This document shows, piece by piece, positions 50,342 through 60,467 of a stretch of 64,000 nucleotides of DNA. The notes under the pieces are model-generated. The model did no database searches, was not told where the DNA came from, and saw only the letters and a program-made list of their open reading frames with translations. Where the stretch lies: contig NZ_JH725118.1 in the NCBI RefSeq assembly GCF_000278115.1, forward strand, positions 89,353 to 153,352, given 5' to 3'. The stretch comes from Bartonella sp. DB5-6. Its GTDB lineage: Bacteria; Pseudomonadota; Alphaproteobacteria; Rhizobiales; Rhizobiaceae. Position numbers and translations under genes: made by a program. The number at the start of each line of letters is the position of its first letter. The first letter of the stretch is position 1.

Positions 50342-52123
50342 TTATTGTAATGGCCAAATCCACATGAGCATTGGAACAGCAACGATAACTATCAATACTG
50401 CCAATGGAGCCCCAAAGCGTGGGTAATCACTAAAACGATATCCCCCTGGTGCCATCACTAGCATATTACTTTGATGCCCAATAGGTGTGAGAAACTCACA
50501 CCCTGCACCAATTGCAACAGCCATCAAAAAAGCTTCAGGCTTATAATGAAGAGAATGAGCAAAACTTGACGCAATGGGAGCTACCATCATAACTGTCGCT
50601 GCATTATTCAAAAATGGTGTTACCAACATGGCTGTAATTAACATAAGTGCTAATGCACCAGATGGTGGGAAAAATACCGCCAATTGGCTAAGCCATTGAC
50701 CTATGAGATCTGTGCATCCTGTCTTTTCTAGCGCTTCACTTACGGGAATAAGTGTTGCTAATAATACTAATATTTGGCCATCTAATGCTTGATATAAATC
50801 ACGTGCTGGCAAAATTCGAAAGATAACCATTGCTGCTGCTGCAGAAAAAAAAGAAAAGGCAACTGGTACGATATGAAAAGCTGTAAAAATGATTGCTATA
50901 AAGAGAATAGCTAAAGATACGAAACCATGTCGTAAATTGCCAAATACAATATTACGTTTTGCTAAAGGTAAACATTTCAACTCCCGTAATAAATTTGGAA
51001 TAACCATATCCTGTCCCTGCAAAACAATCACATCTCCAAGATGGAAAACAATATCACCAAGCCTTCCCCGTACCCTTTCATGCTGACGACTTAACGCAAG
51101 CAAATTTACATCATAGTGATCAAATAGCAAAAACGCTTTCGCACTGATACCAATAAGGGGGGAATTGTGTGTAATGACAGCCTCAATAATATCGATATCA
51201 CTATCCTTATCACCCGTAGAAATAATTCGCCCCGTAGAAAATTCTAAGCGAGCAAAATTCATAACACTTTCTAATCCTGTATGCGAACCTTCTAGCAAAA
51301 CAATATCGTTTTCAGATAAAATAAAATCTGGTAATGGCGATATAGATACTGCATTTCTGATGATTTGAATTACCATCACATCTCCACCTGATGGTTTAAC
51401 GAGATCAACAATAGTTTTTCCCACAATCGGTGAGTTCGTTGGAATGTGTACTTCCGAAACATAGTTACGAATATCGATAGCATCATCAAAAGATACACCT
51501 GAACGTACACGCACAGGTAAACGCCAAGAAAAAAAGACCAAATATAATACACCAGCAGTAGCAACAGCTGCACCAACCGGTGTAAAATCAAACATAGTAA
51601 AAGGAATCCCAGTTAGACGTTCTCGCATAGCTGAAATGACAACGTTTGGAGAAGTCCCTATCTGCGTCATAAGACCGCCCAACAAAGAACCAAATGCCAT
51701 GGGCATTAAAAAGACAGAAGGTGAAACCTGAGAACGACGAGCAAATTGAAAAGCAATCGGAAGCATGATAGCTAAAGCACCAATGTTTTTAACAAACATC
51801 GATAAAACCACTACAGAAATAACTAAAAAAGCCAATTGAAAACGCACTGACTTCACATCTGCCCATATCCGTTGAATAATAAATTCCATTATACCAGAAC
51901 GCGATACAGCCGTACTAACAACAAACACACTTCCTACAATAATAACAATATCATTACTAAAACCGCTAAACGCCTCCTTCGGACTGACAAGGCCAACACT
52001 ACAAGCAATCAATAATGTACAAATAGCAACAAGATCATAACGGAATCGATCCCAAATAAAAACAATCATCATAAGACCAATGATAGAAAAAGCCATTATT
52101 TGATTTTCTGTCATGACTCCCAT
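50342..52123 (-). CDS. SLC13-type permease with two central TrkA-C domains
   Basis: A 593-residue inner-membrane transporter of the divalent-anion/citrate-transporter superfamily. The halves are membrane repeats (about 1-195 and 400-593) with conserved hairpin motifs IGTSPNVVISAMRE and TPIGHQSNMLVMAPGGY. The soluble middle holds two RCK/TrkA C-terminal domains (IPTNSPIVGKTIVDLV to LLEGS, then ITHNSPLIGISAKAF to VLQGQD). Substrates of this subgroup vary (dicarboxylates, sulfate, possibly others). The start is ambiguous between two ATGs three codons apart. Confidence 0.88.
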   Translation of the reverse strand: MGVMTENQIMAFSIIGLMMIVFIWDRFRYDLVAICTLLIACSVGLVSPKEAFSGFSNDIVIIVGSVFVVSTAVSRSGIMEFIIQRIWADVKSVRFQLAFLVISVVVLSMFVKNIGALAIMLPIAFQFARRSQVSPSVFLMPMAFGSLLGGLMTQIGTSPNVVISAMRERLTGIPFTMFDFTPVGAAVATAGVLYLVFFSWRLPVRVRSGVSFDDAIDIRNYVSEVHIPTNSPIVGKTIVDLVKPSGGDVMVIQIIRNAVSISPLPDFILSENDIVLLEGSHTGLESVMNFARLEFSTGRIISTGDKDSDIDIIEAVITHNSPLIGISAKAFLLFDHYDVNLLALSRQHERVRGRLGDIVFHLGDVIVLQGQDMVIPNLLRELKCLPLAKRNIVFGNLRHGFVSLAILFIAIIFTAFHIVPVAFSFFSAAAAMVIFRILPARDLYQALDGQILVLLATLIPVSEALEKTGCTDLIGQWLSQLAVFFPPSGALALMLITAMLVTPFLNNAATVMMVAPIASSFAHSLHYKPEAFLMAVAIGAGCEFLTPIGHQSNMLVMAPGGYRFSDYPRFGAPLAVLIVIVAVPMLMWIWPLQ

Positions 52124-52457
52124 CTCTCCCCGTTAGATTACAATAAAAAACATCCATTTTATATTTTAACTGTTCCTATAAACAGCAGCAAGATAAAAGC
52201 AGACATGGGTACACTTGAGAATGTTTTAAAGCGATAAAAAATTATGATCAGCATATACTTCCCTTATATCTGTGAGTAATTTTTATAAAATACCAAAACC
52301 AAAGAAAATTGGTGACAGTTTATAAAAGCATATTGTAAAAAATATTAGAATGCCTCTACATGTAAAAGGATTAGAAGTAGATAACTGTTGAAACTGGTGC
52401 ACGCATATTTTAACCTTTACATTGCTTAAAGAAATTTATCTCCACTTCTCATAAAAA
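52124..52457. other. Divergent intergenic region upstream of the SLC13-type gene
   Basis: 334 AT-rich bases between divergent genes, presumably with both promoters. No operator-like repeat was identified. Confidence 0.35.
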
Positions 52458-54173
52458 ATGATAAAAGCGAAAGAAAAAATGATGGGCAATCTTAACAGTG
52501 GGTATCGAGAAAAACTAAAATACTGGCTAACTTGTATTATTGGATTTATTGCTATTCTGGCAATTATAGTTGTTGGTAGTTTTTATATGGCAAAACCTTA
52601 TATAGACAGTTTTGTAAGACGAGAAATAGCCCGCCGTTCAATAAAAGCAGAGACATCAGAAGTCAGTATTATAGGCAAAGTCAATTTAACAAACGTTACA
52701 CTACCAGCCCCTGCCGGCATATCACTTAAAATTGGTGCCGTTTCTGCCCGCCCTCCTATTTCCTTTATTCCTGGGACTTTTACTCTTTATAATGTTGACC
52801 TACAGCATAATAATATTCATATACAAATTCCTCAAATTTCTCTTAAGGGTGTGTCTTTAAAAGAAAAAAACACTGCGATCACATCACATCTCTTACAATT
52901 AATTACGCGTATTGAACTTGCATCAATTATTGCTCCAGATATACTGCTTTCTATAAAAAATAAAAATAAACTAACCGAAAAAGTTGAAATAAAAGATTTT
53001 CAGCTTTTTGGCTTTAAAAATGGTCATATCCGTTCTGTTGGCATAAAAAATATGGACCTTACTACGACAGCCGCAAATGGTGGTAAGCAAATGCATCTTA
53101 CCGCCAAAAGCAGTACAATGAAGGCTCATGATATCGACATCAATTACGCTTATTCTATCATTTTCGGAAAGAATACTGCTCTCAATCAAGGAGAAGCTAT
53201 TACAGGTCTCATTTCTCTAAATAATATAATAGTTGATATTTTTGAAGATACAGAACAAAATGCCTCTTTTTCTCTCGGCCAATTTAAAACATCTGGTCTA
53301 AAGATGAAGCCACTCGAACAAACACCTGAAAAATTGTTCAAAGCTTATCTTAACGCAAAGAAAAAAAACAATCTTGTTGCTGAAAAAACAGCACGGAATG
53401 ATATTCTTCTAAACACACTTTTTGCCATTACCTCAGCTGATGCCAAAGTTGATAATGTCACTGTTGATATACCGCAGTTTAAAGCAATGCTTGGATCATT
53501 CCAATTCAAACCAAGCTTGTGGAAACAGCCTATACCAAAAAAACTTTTTCTTTCTCTCGATAACCTCTCAATTTTACCTAAAAAAATGGAAGAAAAAGAC
53601 TTAGACTTCCTCAAAAAAATGAACTTTGAACGCTTTGATATGTCCGGAAAACTTGATATTTCTTACGATGAGAGAAAGCGTACGATACTTCTGAATGCAA
53701 TAACTTTCAACATAAAAAATGTTGGCTCTGGGGAAATATCAGCTAAAGTTATTAATGTTGATGAAAAACTCTTTTCTGGTCAGAAAAATGTAATGATTAC
53801 AGCCTCTCAAGATCTTGGAATTCATAAAATTGACATACGCTATACTGATGCAGGTTTCATTGATAAGCTTTTTTCTTATCTTGCAAAAAGTCTTAATGAT
53901 AGAAAACATGACCTCAAACAAGAACTCTATGATGATTTTTATCTGATGATGACACAAAGTCCAAAAATATTTCTAAAAGATCATGATGAAGCTGAAAGTA
54001 TCTCAAAATCTTTTGGTGACTTTGCTAAAAATCCCCAAACATTGACCATTAAAATTAAAGCAAAAGATAATAAAGTCCTTACAATAGCTGATCTCGAATC
54101 CGCACTACAAAATGATTTATCCACAGCTTTGAGCAAAGTACATTTAACTGTAAAAAATGAAGCTTCACCCTAA
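52458..54173 (+). CDS. Membrane-anchored protein of unknown function
   Basis: I do not recognise this 571-residue protein. A basic N-terminus is followed by one strong membrane helix (about 25-48, TCIIGFIAILAIIVVGSFYM). The remaining 520 residues are predicted periplasmic, rich in alternating beta-type segments such as GKVNLTNVTLPAPAGISLKIGAV and KLDISYDERKRTILLNAITFNIKN, with charged stretches near 290-315 and 495-520. The topology and strand repetition recall AsmA-like or lipid-transfer barrel proteins, but I see no diagnostic motif. It stands alone, divergent from the permease and upstream of nhaA. Confidence 0.75.
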   Translation: MIKAKEKMMGNLNSGYREKLKYWLTCIIGFIAILAIIVVGSFYMAKPYIDSFVRREIARRSIKAETSEVSIIGKVNLTNVTLPAPAGISLKIGAVSARPPISFIPGTFTLYNVDLQHNNIHIQIPQISLKGVSLKEKNTAITSHLLQLITRIELASIIAPDILLSIKNKNKLTEKVEIKDFQLFGFKNGHIRSVGIKNMDLTTTAANGGKQMHLTAKSSTMKAHDIDINYAYSIIFGKNTALNQGEAITGLISLNNIIVDIFEDTEQNASFSLGQFKTSGLKMKPLEQTPEKLFKAYLNAKKKNNLVAEKTARNDILLNTLFAITSADAKVDNVTVDIPQFKAMLGSFQFKPSLWKQPIPKKLFLSLDNLSILPKKMEEKDLDFLKKMNFERFDMSGKLDISYDERKRTILLNAITFNIKNVGSGEISAKVINVDEKLFSGQKNVMITASQDLGIHKIDIRYTDAGFIDKLFSYLAKSLNDRKHDLKQELYDDFYLMMTQSPKIFLKDHDEAESISKSFGDFAKNPQTLTIKIKAKDNKVLTIADLESALQNDLSTALSKVHLTVKNEASP

Positions 54174-54327
54174 AAAAACATGCTTAACTTTAAAGATGAT
54201 AATCTTGTCTATAAATTTTTAAGAGCTTTATTCCTCTTCGTTTCTTTTGTATGATACGAGAGAGCGTCATAGAGTAGTTTACGCAAAGAGTATATGTTCG
54301 TAAAATTGTCGATACTTGGAATTGTTC

Positions 54328-55689
54328 ATGTCTGATTTATCTTCAAATCGCCTGCCTAATCGCGCTTCTCGCGTTACAAATCAAGCGCTTTCCGCTATCG
54401 AACGTTTTCTCCATATTGAGGCTCTCAGCGGCATTGTGCTTTTATTAGCTGCCGCTGCTGCACTCGTTTTTGCCAATTCTGAATATGCTTCTCTCTATGA
54501 ATCCTTTTTGCATACACCTTTTGGCTTTAAATTTGGCCATTTTACCCTCTCATGGGATTTGCATTTTTGGGTTAATGATGCCCTTATGACTGTTTTCTTT
54601 CTCGTCGCTGGAATGGAAATCCGACGTGAAATTCATGAAGGTGCTCTCGCTAATTTTAAACAAGCAATTTTGCCAATTGTTGCAGCAATAGGTGGCGTTT
54701 GTTTCCCTGCAATTATTTATCTCAGCTTCAACTTTAACGGGGGACATACACACGGTTGGGCTGTGCCAACGGCCACAGATATTGCCTTTGCGCTAGGCAT
54801 TCTAGCTCTTCTTGGAAAAAAAATTCCTTCTAATCTTCATATCATTCTCTTATCCTTAGCAATTATTGATGATATTATCGCTGTTCTTATTATTGCTTTC
54901 TTCTACTCGACGAATATTGATCCTAATGGTTTAGTTATTGCAGCTGTAGGTATTGCTTTAGTGTTATTTTTTCAATGGATTGGCCTCGCATCAGCATGGC
55001 TTTACGTTCTACCAGGTGCAATCATTTGGTGGGGCTTAATGGTAACAGGTGTTCATCCATCACTTGCTGGTGTAATTCTAGGTATGATGACTCCAGTTTT
55101 TCCTACTCGAACTCTTGTAGCACCGCTCACAATGTTAAGCAGCGCAATGCAAGTTCTTCAAGAAAAAAATACGAAAACAGACTTGAATCATATCTCAACC
55201 GCGTTGAAAAAAATGCGTAAAGGACAGCGTGATATGATTGCTCCGGTAACACGTGTTCAGAAAGCATTGCATCCATGGGTCGCGTACGGCGTAATGCCGA
55301 TTTTTGCCTTTGCAAATGCTGGTGTTAGTTTTACAAATTTTGACCTTTCTTCTCATGAGTCATTCTTGATTGTATCCGGTGTGGTTATTGGTCTCTTTGT
55401 TGGTAAACCTTTTGGTATTATCACTGCTAGTTATTTGTCCGTAAAATCAGGACTATGCCGCCTACCTCCTCATATGACATGGACAGGTATTTTACTCATT
55501 GGATTTTTAGCAGGAATTGGCTTTACAATGTCTATTTTTGTTTCAATGCTTGCTTTTAAAGATATTATTTTGCTTGATTCCGCAAAAATCGGGGTACTTT
55601 GTGGATCTAGTTTGTCTGCTCTTGTCGGCCTTGGATATGGAGTCATTTACATCAAGCGCAATAAAAAAATGCCTCATAGCTCCCAATAA
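54328..55689 (+). CDS. nhaA: Na+/H+ antiporter NhaA
   Basis: Electrogenic sodium/proton antiporter, 453 residues with about 12 membrane helices. The ion-binding aspartate pair is in LLSLAIIDDIIAVLIIA, preceded by the TDIAFALGILALLG unwound-helix motif. FFLVAGMEIRREIHEGAL and the pH-sensor-side regions are normal. I choose ATG 54328 (MSDLSSNRL), preceded by GGA; a TTG four codons upstream is the alternative. A hydrophilic loop near 285-315 is longer than in enteric NhaA. Confidence 0.95.
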   Translation: MSDLSSNRLPNRASRVTNQALSAIERFLHIEALSGIVLLLAAAAALVFANSEYASLYESFLHTPFGFKFGHFTLSWDLHFWVNDALMTVFFLVAGMEIRREIHEGALANFKQAILPIVAAIGGVCFPAIIYLSFNFNGGHTHGWAVPTATDIAFALGILALLGKKIPSNLHIILLSLAIIDDIIAVLIIAFFYSTNIDPNGLVIAAVGIALVLFFQWIGLASAWLYVLPGAIIWWGLMVTGVHPSLAGVILGMMTPVFPTRTLVAPLTMLSSAMQVLQEKNTKTDLNHISTALKKMRKGQRDMIAPVTRVQKALHPWVAYGVMPIFAFANAGVSFTNFDLSSHESFLIVSGVVIGLFVGKPFGIITASYLSVKSGLCRLPPHMTWTGILLIGFLAGIGFTMSIFVSMLAFKDIILLDSAKIGVLCGSSLSALVGLGYGVIYIKRNKKMPHSSQ

Positions 55690-56488
55690 ACCAAGTGACA
55701 ATGCACTTTTGTACTCATTTTAAAAAGCGCTTTCCCCCTGAACCTAACCCCTATTTATAAACTTTATAAGAGAGATTTAATCAAAAACAATGCGTAATTT
55801 GTTCCAATAATATGCCTTCATTTTATTAAAACATTAAAATTTTGATGGATTAATCAAATGGATAATGTATATTGAAATAATTAACAAATAAGCAATGCAG
55901 AACGAATTGTTTATTGCAAATGTTTGTACTAAAATCGCAGGTGATAATTTCAAACATCTCAACTTATTGTTATTGTGCAAACTGTAGCTTCGATAACAAA
56001 GCGCATATCGTGTGCTTCACTGAGAGCTATGAGAAACTTTTTTCTGCGTATGATGTCAATAAACTCATATCCAAAGCCGACTATAGAAAATAAACCAAGA
56101 GCTATACAATCGGTATGCTAAGGGAAAAGAAGGCTTTAGCGTATTCTTTAAATTGAAAATATTTCTTTTATAAGCAATGGCTGCACAAAATCTTCCTATC
56201 AATTTTTATTCACTCTTATGAAAAGAGTATAGTATACCTATAAAGTTCCCACCAATCATTTGAGAAAAGCAAATCACTAATGGAATATATCTCATCAGCT
56301 CTGTTTTGCATAATTGCGCGAATAATCTGATGTAATCTAGCTCAATATTCATAGAAATTCCTACGTAACATGCATTAGAAAAAGTGGTGTATTTCTCCTC
56401 TCACTAGCTTGTGTATAGCGTTCTCCTTCTTTCTCACCACATATAAATGCTTAATATTATTTAGAATTTTTTTAGCACTAAAAAATGG
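55690..56488. other. Long intergenic stretch between nhaA and lysC
   Basis: 799 bases between convergent genes, mostly broken frames. On the minus strand a 53-codon stretch at 55959-56117 reads like coding sequence (ALGLFSIVGFGYEFIDIIRR, then KKFLIALSEAHDMRFVIEA), perhaps the relic of a membrane-protein gene. No start signal or family was recognised. Confidence 0.35.
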
Positions 56489-57745
56489 TCAGCCCTTCTC
56501 AAGTCCATAAACAGCATGTAATGTTCTAACCGCAAGTTCAGTATAAGCGCTATCAATTAAAATGGAAATTTTAATCTCTGAAGTCGTAATTGCTTGAATA
56601 TTAATACCTTTTTCAGCCAATGACTTAAATGCTGTAGCTGCAACACCTGCATGGCTGCGCATTCCAATACCAATAACAGATACTTTGGCAAGATCACTTT
56701 CAAATTGGATAACATCAAACCCAATCTCTTTGCGATTTTTCTCAAGAAGCGCAACAGCTTTATTTACATCTGCTGATGGTACAGTAAAAGTCATATCAGT
56801 TTTTGAGCCATCTTCAGAAATATTTTGCACAATCATATCGACGTTAATTCGCTCTTCAGCTAAGGGGCCAAAAATTGCTGCGGAGATCCCCGGACGATCT
56901 GCAAGTCGACGGAGCGAAATTTGCGCTTCATCCTTAGCAAAAGCAATACCAGTAACATTCTGTTGTTCCACGATTTCATCCTCATCGCAAATAAGTGTTC
57001 CAGAAGAATTCATTGGATCACCCATGCTTAATGCATCAGGATCCTCAAAACTCGAGCGCACGAAGGTACGGACTTTATGAACCATTGCTAATTCAACAGA
57101 ACGAACCTGTAAAACCTTTGCTCCAAGAGAAGCCATTTCAAGCATTTCTTCAAAAGCAACTTTTGGTAAACGGCGTGCCTTAGGTTCTATCCGTGGATCT
57201 GTTGTATAAACACCATCCACATCTGTATAAATATCGCAACGATCAGCTTGTATAGCGGCTGCTATAGCAACAGCACTCGTATCTGACCCCCCACGCCCTA
57301 AGGTAGAAATCCGATTATCCGGACCTAATCCCTGAAAACCAGCAATAACCGCTACCTGGCCTTCCTGAAAACGCTGTATTAAAAAAGAACCATCAATATC
57401 TGTAATACGTGAACGGCTATGCGCGCCATCTGTATGAATAGGAATTTGCCAACCAAGCCATGAACGCGCGTTCACTTCCATTGCTTGGAGTGTAAGAGCC
57501 AATAAACCTGCTGTTACCTGCTCACCAGAAGCAACAACTACATCATATTCGTAAGTATCTTTGTGTATTGGTGAAGCGTCACATGTCCACTGAACAAGCT
57601 CATTGGTTTTTCCAGCCATCGCGGATACGACAACCGCAACCTCATTGCCTGCATCCACCTCTCTTTTGACATGCCGTGCAACATTATGAATACATTCAAT
57701 GTTTGCTACAGACGTTCCGCCAAATTTCATAACAATCCGTGCCAT
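56489..57745 (-). CDS. lysC: Aspartokinase
   Basis: Phosphorylates aspartate at the entry to the lysine/threonine/methionine pathway. The 418-residue protein has VMKFGGTSVAN, VVVSAMAGKTNELV, GRGGSDTSAVAIAAA and the DVDGVYTTDPRI loop, followed by two ACT domains (about 265-418) for amino-acid feedback. I start at ATG 57745 (MARIVMKFGG); the upstream frame has no conserved residues. ThrB and ThrC are in the same window but not linked. Whether lysine, threonine or both inhibit it cannot be read from sequence. Confidence 0.95.
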   Translation of the reverse strand: MARIVMKFGGTSVANIECIHNVARHVKREVDAGNEVAVVVSAMAGKTNELVQWTCDASPIHKDTYEYDVVVASGEQVTAGLLALTLQAMEVNARSWLGWQIPIHTDGAHSRSRITDIDGSFLIQRFQEGQVAVIAGFQGLGPDNRISTLGRGGSDTSAVAIAAAIQADRCDIYTDVDGVYTTDPRIEPKARRLPKVAFEEMLEMASLGAKVLQVRSVELAMVHKVRTFVRSSFEDPDALSMGDPMNSSGTLICDEDEIVEQQNVTGIAFAKDEAQISLRRLADRPGISAAIFGPLAEERINVDMIVQNISEDGSKTDMTFTVPSADVNKAVALLEKNRKEIGFDVIQFESDLAKVSVIGIGMRSHAGVAATAFKSLAEKGINIQAITTSEIKISILIDSAYTELAVRTLHAVYGLEKG

Positions 57746-58138
57746 CAATAACACTCTTACCTTTACATTTCTTATCTCAAACAACAATGGAAATAGGGAC
57801 TTACTTTGTATTAACAAAGTACTTTTCCACATACAGAATATCTATCATTTGTGCAAGTTCAGTTATGTTTATATTAATTTCTCTTGGCCTTAGATAAAAT
57901 CGATCCGACTAAATTATAACAAATAAAAGGAGAGCAACGAATAAATAGAAAACCACTTAACATTATGCTCTCTGGTAGAATCTTACCATAATTATACAGA
58001 AGAGGCATATGATAGGCGAATTTCTTTTAAAAAATTGTCATTGCTTAATTTGATATAAGCCCCTGTGTACAAGAAAGAATATGAAAAGTTTAGTCTTATT
58101 ACAAATGAGTGCGAGAACATAAAGGTTGAAATAAAAAT
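57746..58138. other. Intergenic stretch upstream of lysC
   Basis: 393 AT-rich bases with the lysC promoter on the minus strand. No gene is supported, and the restriction-modification fossil begins just to the right. Confidence 0.4.
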
Positions 58139-59560
58139 GATATAGGTATTGATCTGATTGTGAAGCTACGTAATCGAGATGATTATGTGCCACTCAATGT
58201 AAGTTTTACCCCATCATACCACTGGAGCTGTGTTGGAAACAGACAACCGTGAATCTGAGTTTATCAAGGATCATTATAACAGCATTATTAGGGGGAAAAC
58301 GTCTATACATAGCAGTGCCCTCGCGCATTTTTAGTGACACTGCAAAGATTATCGGCTGCTATCGAGCTCTTACTAAAATAGATAAGAAAGCCGCTGTTGA
58401 TGATAATACAGAGCCCATGCGTAGTGTTTTATCTCTTTGCAAAGATATCAATACCTCTAAATATGCAATGCATTCAATCAAATTATTAAATCTCATATAA
58501 ATGATTTCCTGAAAACTGTTCTCTTTCTTGACTGTGCAGTAAAGCATATTGATGGAACACTTAGTATGAAGACACTCAATGAAGGACCGGATTGGCTTAA
58601 AGAAAATGCCAGTAAAAATGTTTGTCGAATATTAAGCAATGTACGCTGTCTTTCAGAAGAGATGGAGATTCCTGCTCTTGAGGCAATACTGTTTCTACAC
58701 CCGCGCAATAGCCAAGTGGATGTGATATAGGCAGTGAGATGCGTGATGCGTCGAGCAGAAGAAATTAAATCCTATCAGACATATCAAGACAATTTTTCTG
58801 AAAACATTTGAGATAACAGATTATGAGAAGTAATCAAGCAGACAATGTAGCAGAAATCTCACAAAATCACATACCCATCTTAAAAACATCCTCTCTGATG
58901 GGGAAAGCGAAGCATATTTTGATACGTTTCATCGTGAAATAAAGAAAAACTATATGACAATGTTGAGCAAAAGAAAACACTTGAGACTAACACAAGATCT
59001 TATAGCATATATAGTTTTAAATCTTTGAGGAAAATGGGTTTGTACATATGAATGCAGTCACTCAAACTATGGAAAATATCTTAGCTGAATTGGATAAAAT
59101 AAATATTGAAGAAGAAACGAAAATCTTAAAGAATTTTGTTATCAAACTTTATAAAAATCCTTTGCAAAAACTTTCAAAAGGATAACCAATAAGCTCGGGA
59201 TTGTTTACATTCAGATTGAAATTATCGATTTTATCTTAATGACATCAACGATGTTTTAGAGTAAAATCTTGAACAAAGCCTGAGTTCTCGTAGTGTCTCT
59301 AATTCCTTTACCAAAGCAGGAAATTTTATCACGCGGCTTTTGCAATCAGGTCTGATTAAACCAGAGGATATATAAATTCCGTTATAATATCCATGCTAGC
59401 AAAATTTTCTTGTTGGTCTATTGTATTGCTACCATACATATTGAAACGACTCCTTATAGTTTCATGAAAGGAGATCATATATCCTTTGAAGGAACTTGTT
59501 TAACCGATACATTTCTTATGCTTTTGAAAACCCTAAAAATGAAAAAAGGAAGATAATAGA
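58139..59560 (+). pseudogene. Fossil of a type ISP restriction-modification/helicase-methylase gene
   Basis: Across three frames the pieces fall in the order expected for a large single-chain type ISP enzyme. They are: a nuclease-like piece DIGIDLIVKLRNRDDYVPLN (58139); helicase pieces SDTAKIIGCYRALTKID and ILSNVRCLSEEMEIPALEAI with HPRNSQVDVI (to about 58728); a motif VI relic (stop)AVRCVMRRAE; a linker ENGFVHMNAVTQTMENILAE (59048-59185); LGIVYIQIEIIDFI; then the methylase motif I region SFTKAGNFITRLLQSGLIKP and YSFMKGDHISFEGTCLTDTF. Numerous stops and frameshifts interrupt it. A TAG replaces the usual Gln codon of the helicase QxxGR box, and the DPFTGTGTF-like motif is eroded to NSFTKAGNF. 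The gene is much shorter than an intact one, so large internal deletions occurred. Confidence 0.72.
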
Positions 59561-59847
59561 GAACTGTTTTTTTACCTTTACGCCTTTATGTCCTTTCAAA
59601 ATGGGGCTGTCTTTCCGTTTCAGAAATTTCTCAAACAAATTACACAATATACTTACCTCAATAAGGCTAAGACTGACTCTACAATACTGAACCGTTTTAA
59701 TCTTTTTCTCAGGTATGTAATAGCATGAGGATTGGAAATTGATTTACAAACAACAGCTAAAGCACAAACTTAATGAGGCATTTGCTTCTCCAGATTTATG
59801 GAGTACAATTTGTAAAGTCTTTACTTCTTAGACTTATGAAAGCTCTT

Positions 59848-60456
59848 ATGCTATTAAAGAAATTAAAGCTTTGGACAATTTCTTTGTCGAATCGACGCAC
59901 AGCTCCCCACTGGCTTGGGTTCATTGCCTTTATTGAAAGTTCTGTTTTTCCAATACCAGCAGATGTTTTGTATATTCCGATGGCACTTATCCATCCTCGT
60001 CAAGCTTATCAATACGCTTTTATTGCTACCATATGTTCTGTTTTAGGAGGAATTGTGGGTTGGTTCATTGGACATTTTGCCTATGACACTATAGCTAAAC
60101 CGATTTTAGAATTTTACGGTCAAGTTGAAAACTTTCAAACGTTACAGAACAGTGCAACACTGAAATTTCTTATAATTTTACTGATAACTTCAGGTTTTTT
60201 ACACCTTCCCCCTATCAAGATTGTCACGATTTTGGCAGGTGTTATAGGCGTACATCTTGAACTTTTCATTCTTACCTGTATTTTTGCTCGGGGAGCTCGT
60301 TTTTATCTTCTCGCGTGGCTTATTCAACGTTTTGGACAACAAGCAATGAATTTTCTTACCCATCACTTCAAATGGATTGTCCTGATTGGTTGTGTTATTC
60401 TCCTATTGGTCTATGGAATTTTCATAGCCTTTGTGAACAAACACCTTTTCTTTTAA
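59848..60456 (+). CDS. YqaA/DedA-family (VTT domain) membrane protein
   Basis: A 202-residue inner-membrane protein of the SNARE-associated/VTT superfamily, YqaA branch. The motif HWLGFIAFIESSVFPIPADVLYIPMAL carries the family's E-x-x-F/P-P-x-D pattern. ICSVLGGIVGWFIGHF and a charged GARFYLLAWLIQRFG segment precede the last helix. DedA-type proteins move or flip lipids; the role here is unknown. I choose ATG 59848 (MLLKKLKLWT), matching family starts as I recall them; the frame is open 25 codons upstream inside debris. dsbB starts 11 bases after its stop. Confidence 0.85.
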   Translation: MLLKKLKLWTISLSNRRTAPHWLGFIAFIESSVFPIPADVLYIPMALIHPRQAYQYAFIATICSVLGGIVGWFIGHFAYDTIAKPILEFYGQVENFQTLQNSATLKFLIILLITSGFLHLPPIKIVTILAGVIGVHLELFILTCIFARGARFYLLAWLIQRFGQQAMNFLTHHFKWIVLIGCVILLLVYGIFIAFVNKHLFF

Positions 60457-60467
60457 GGACATGCTCA

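Noticed and set aside
58249-58500. An 83-codon frame as an intact small gene
   Set aside because: Its second half reads as the helicase part of the restriction-modification fossil, continued in other frames.
59496-59690. A 64-codon frame as an independent gene
   Set aside because: Part of it lies within the out-of-frame methylase fossil and it has no start signal.
60315-60467. An upstream extension of the dsbB frame
   Set aside because: It lies inside the YqaA-type gene in another frame, and AAGGA precedes the ATG at 60468.
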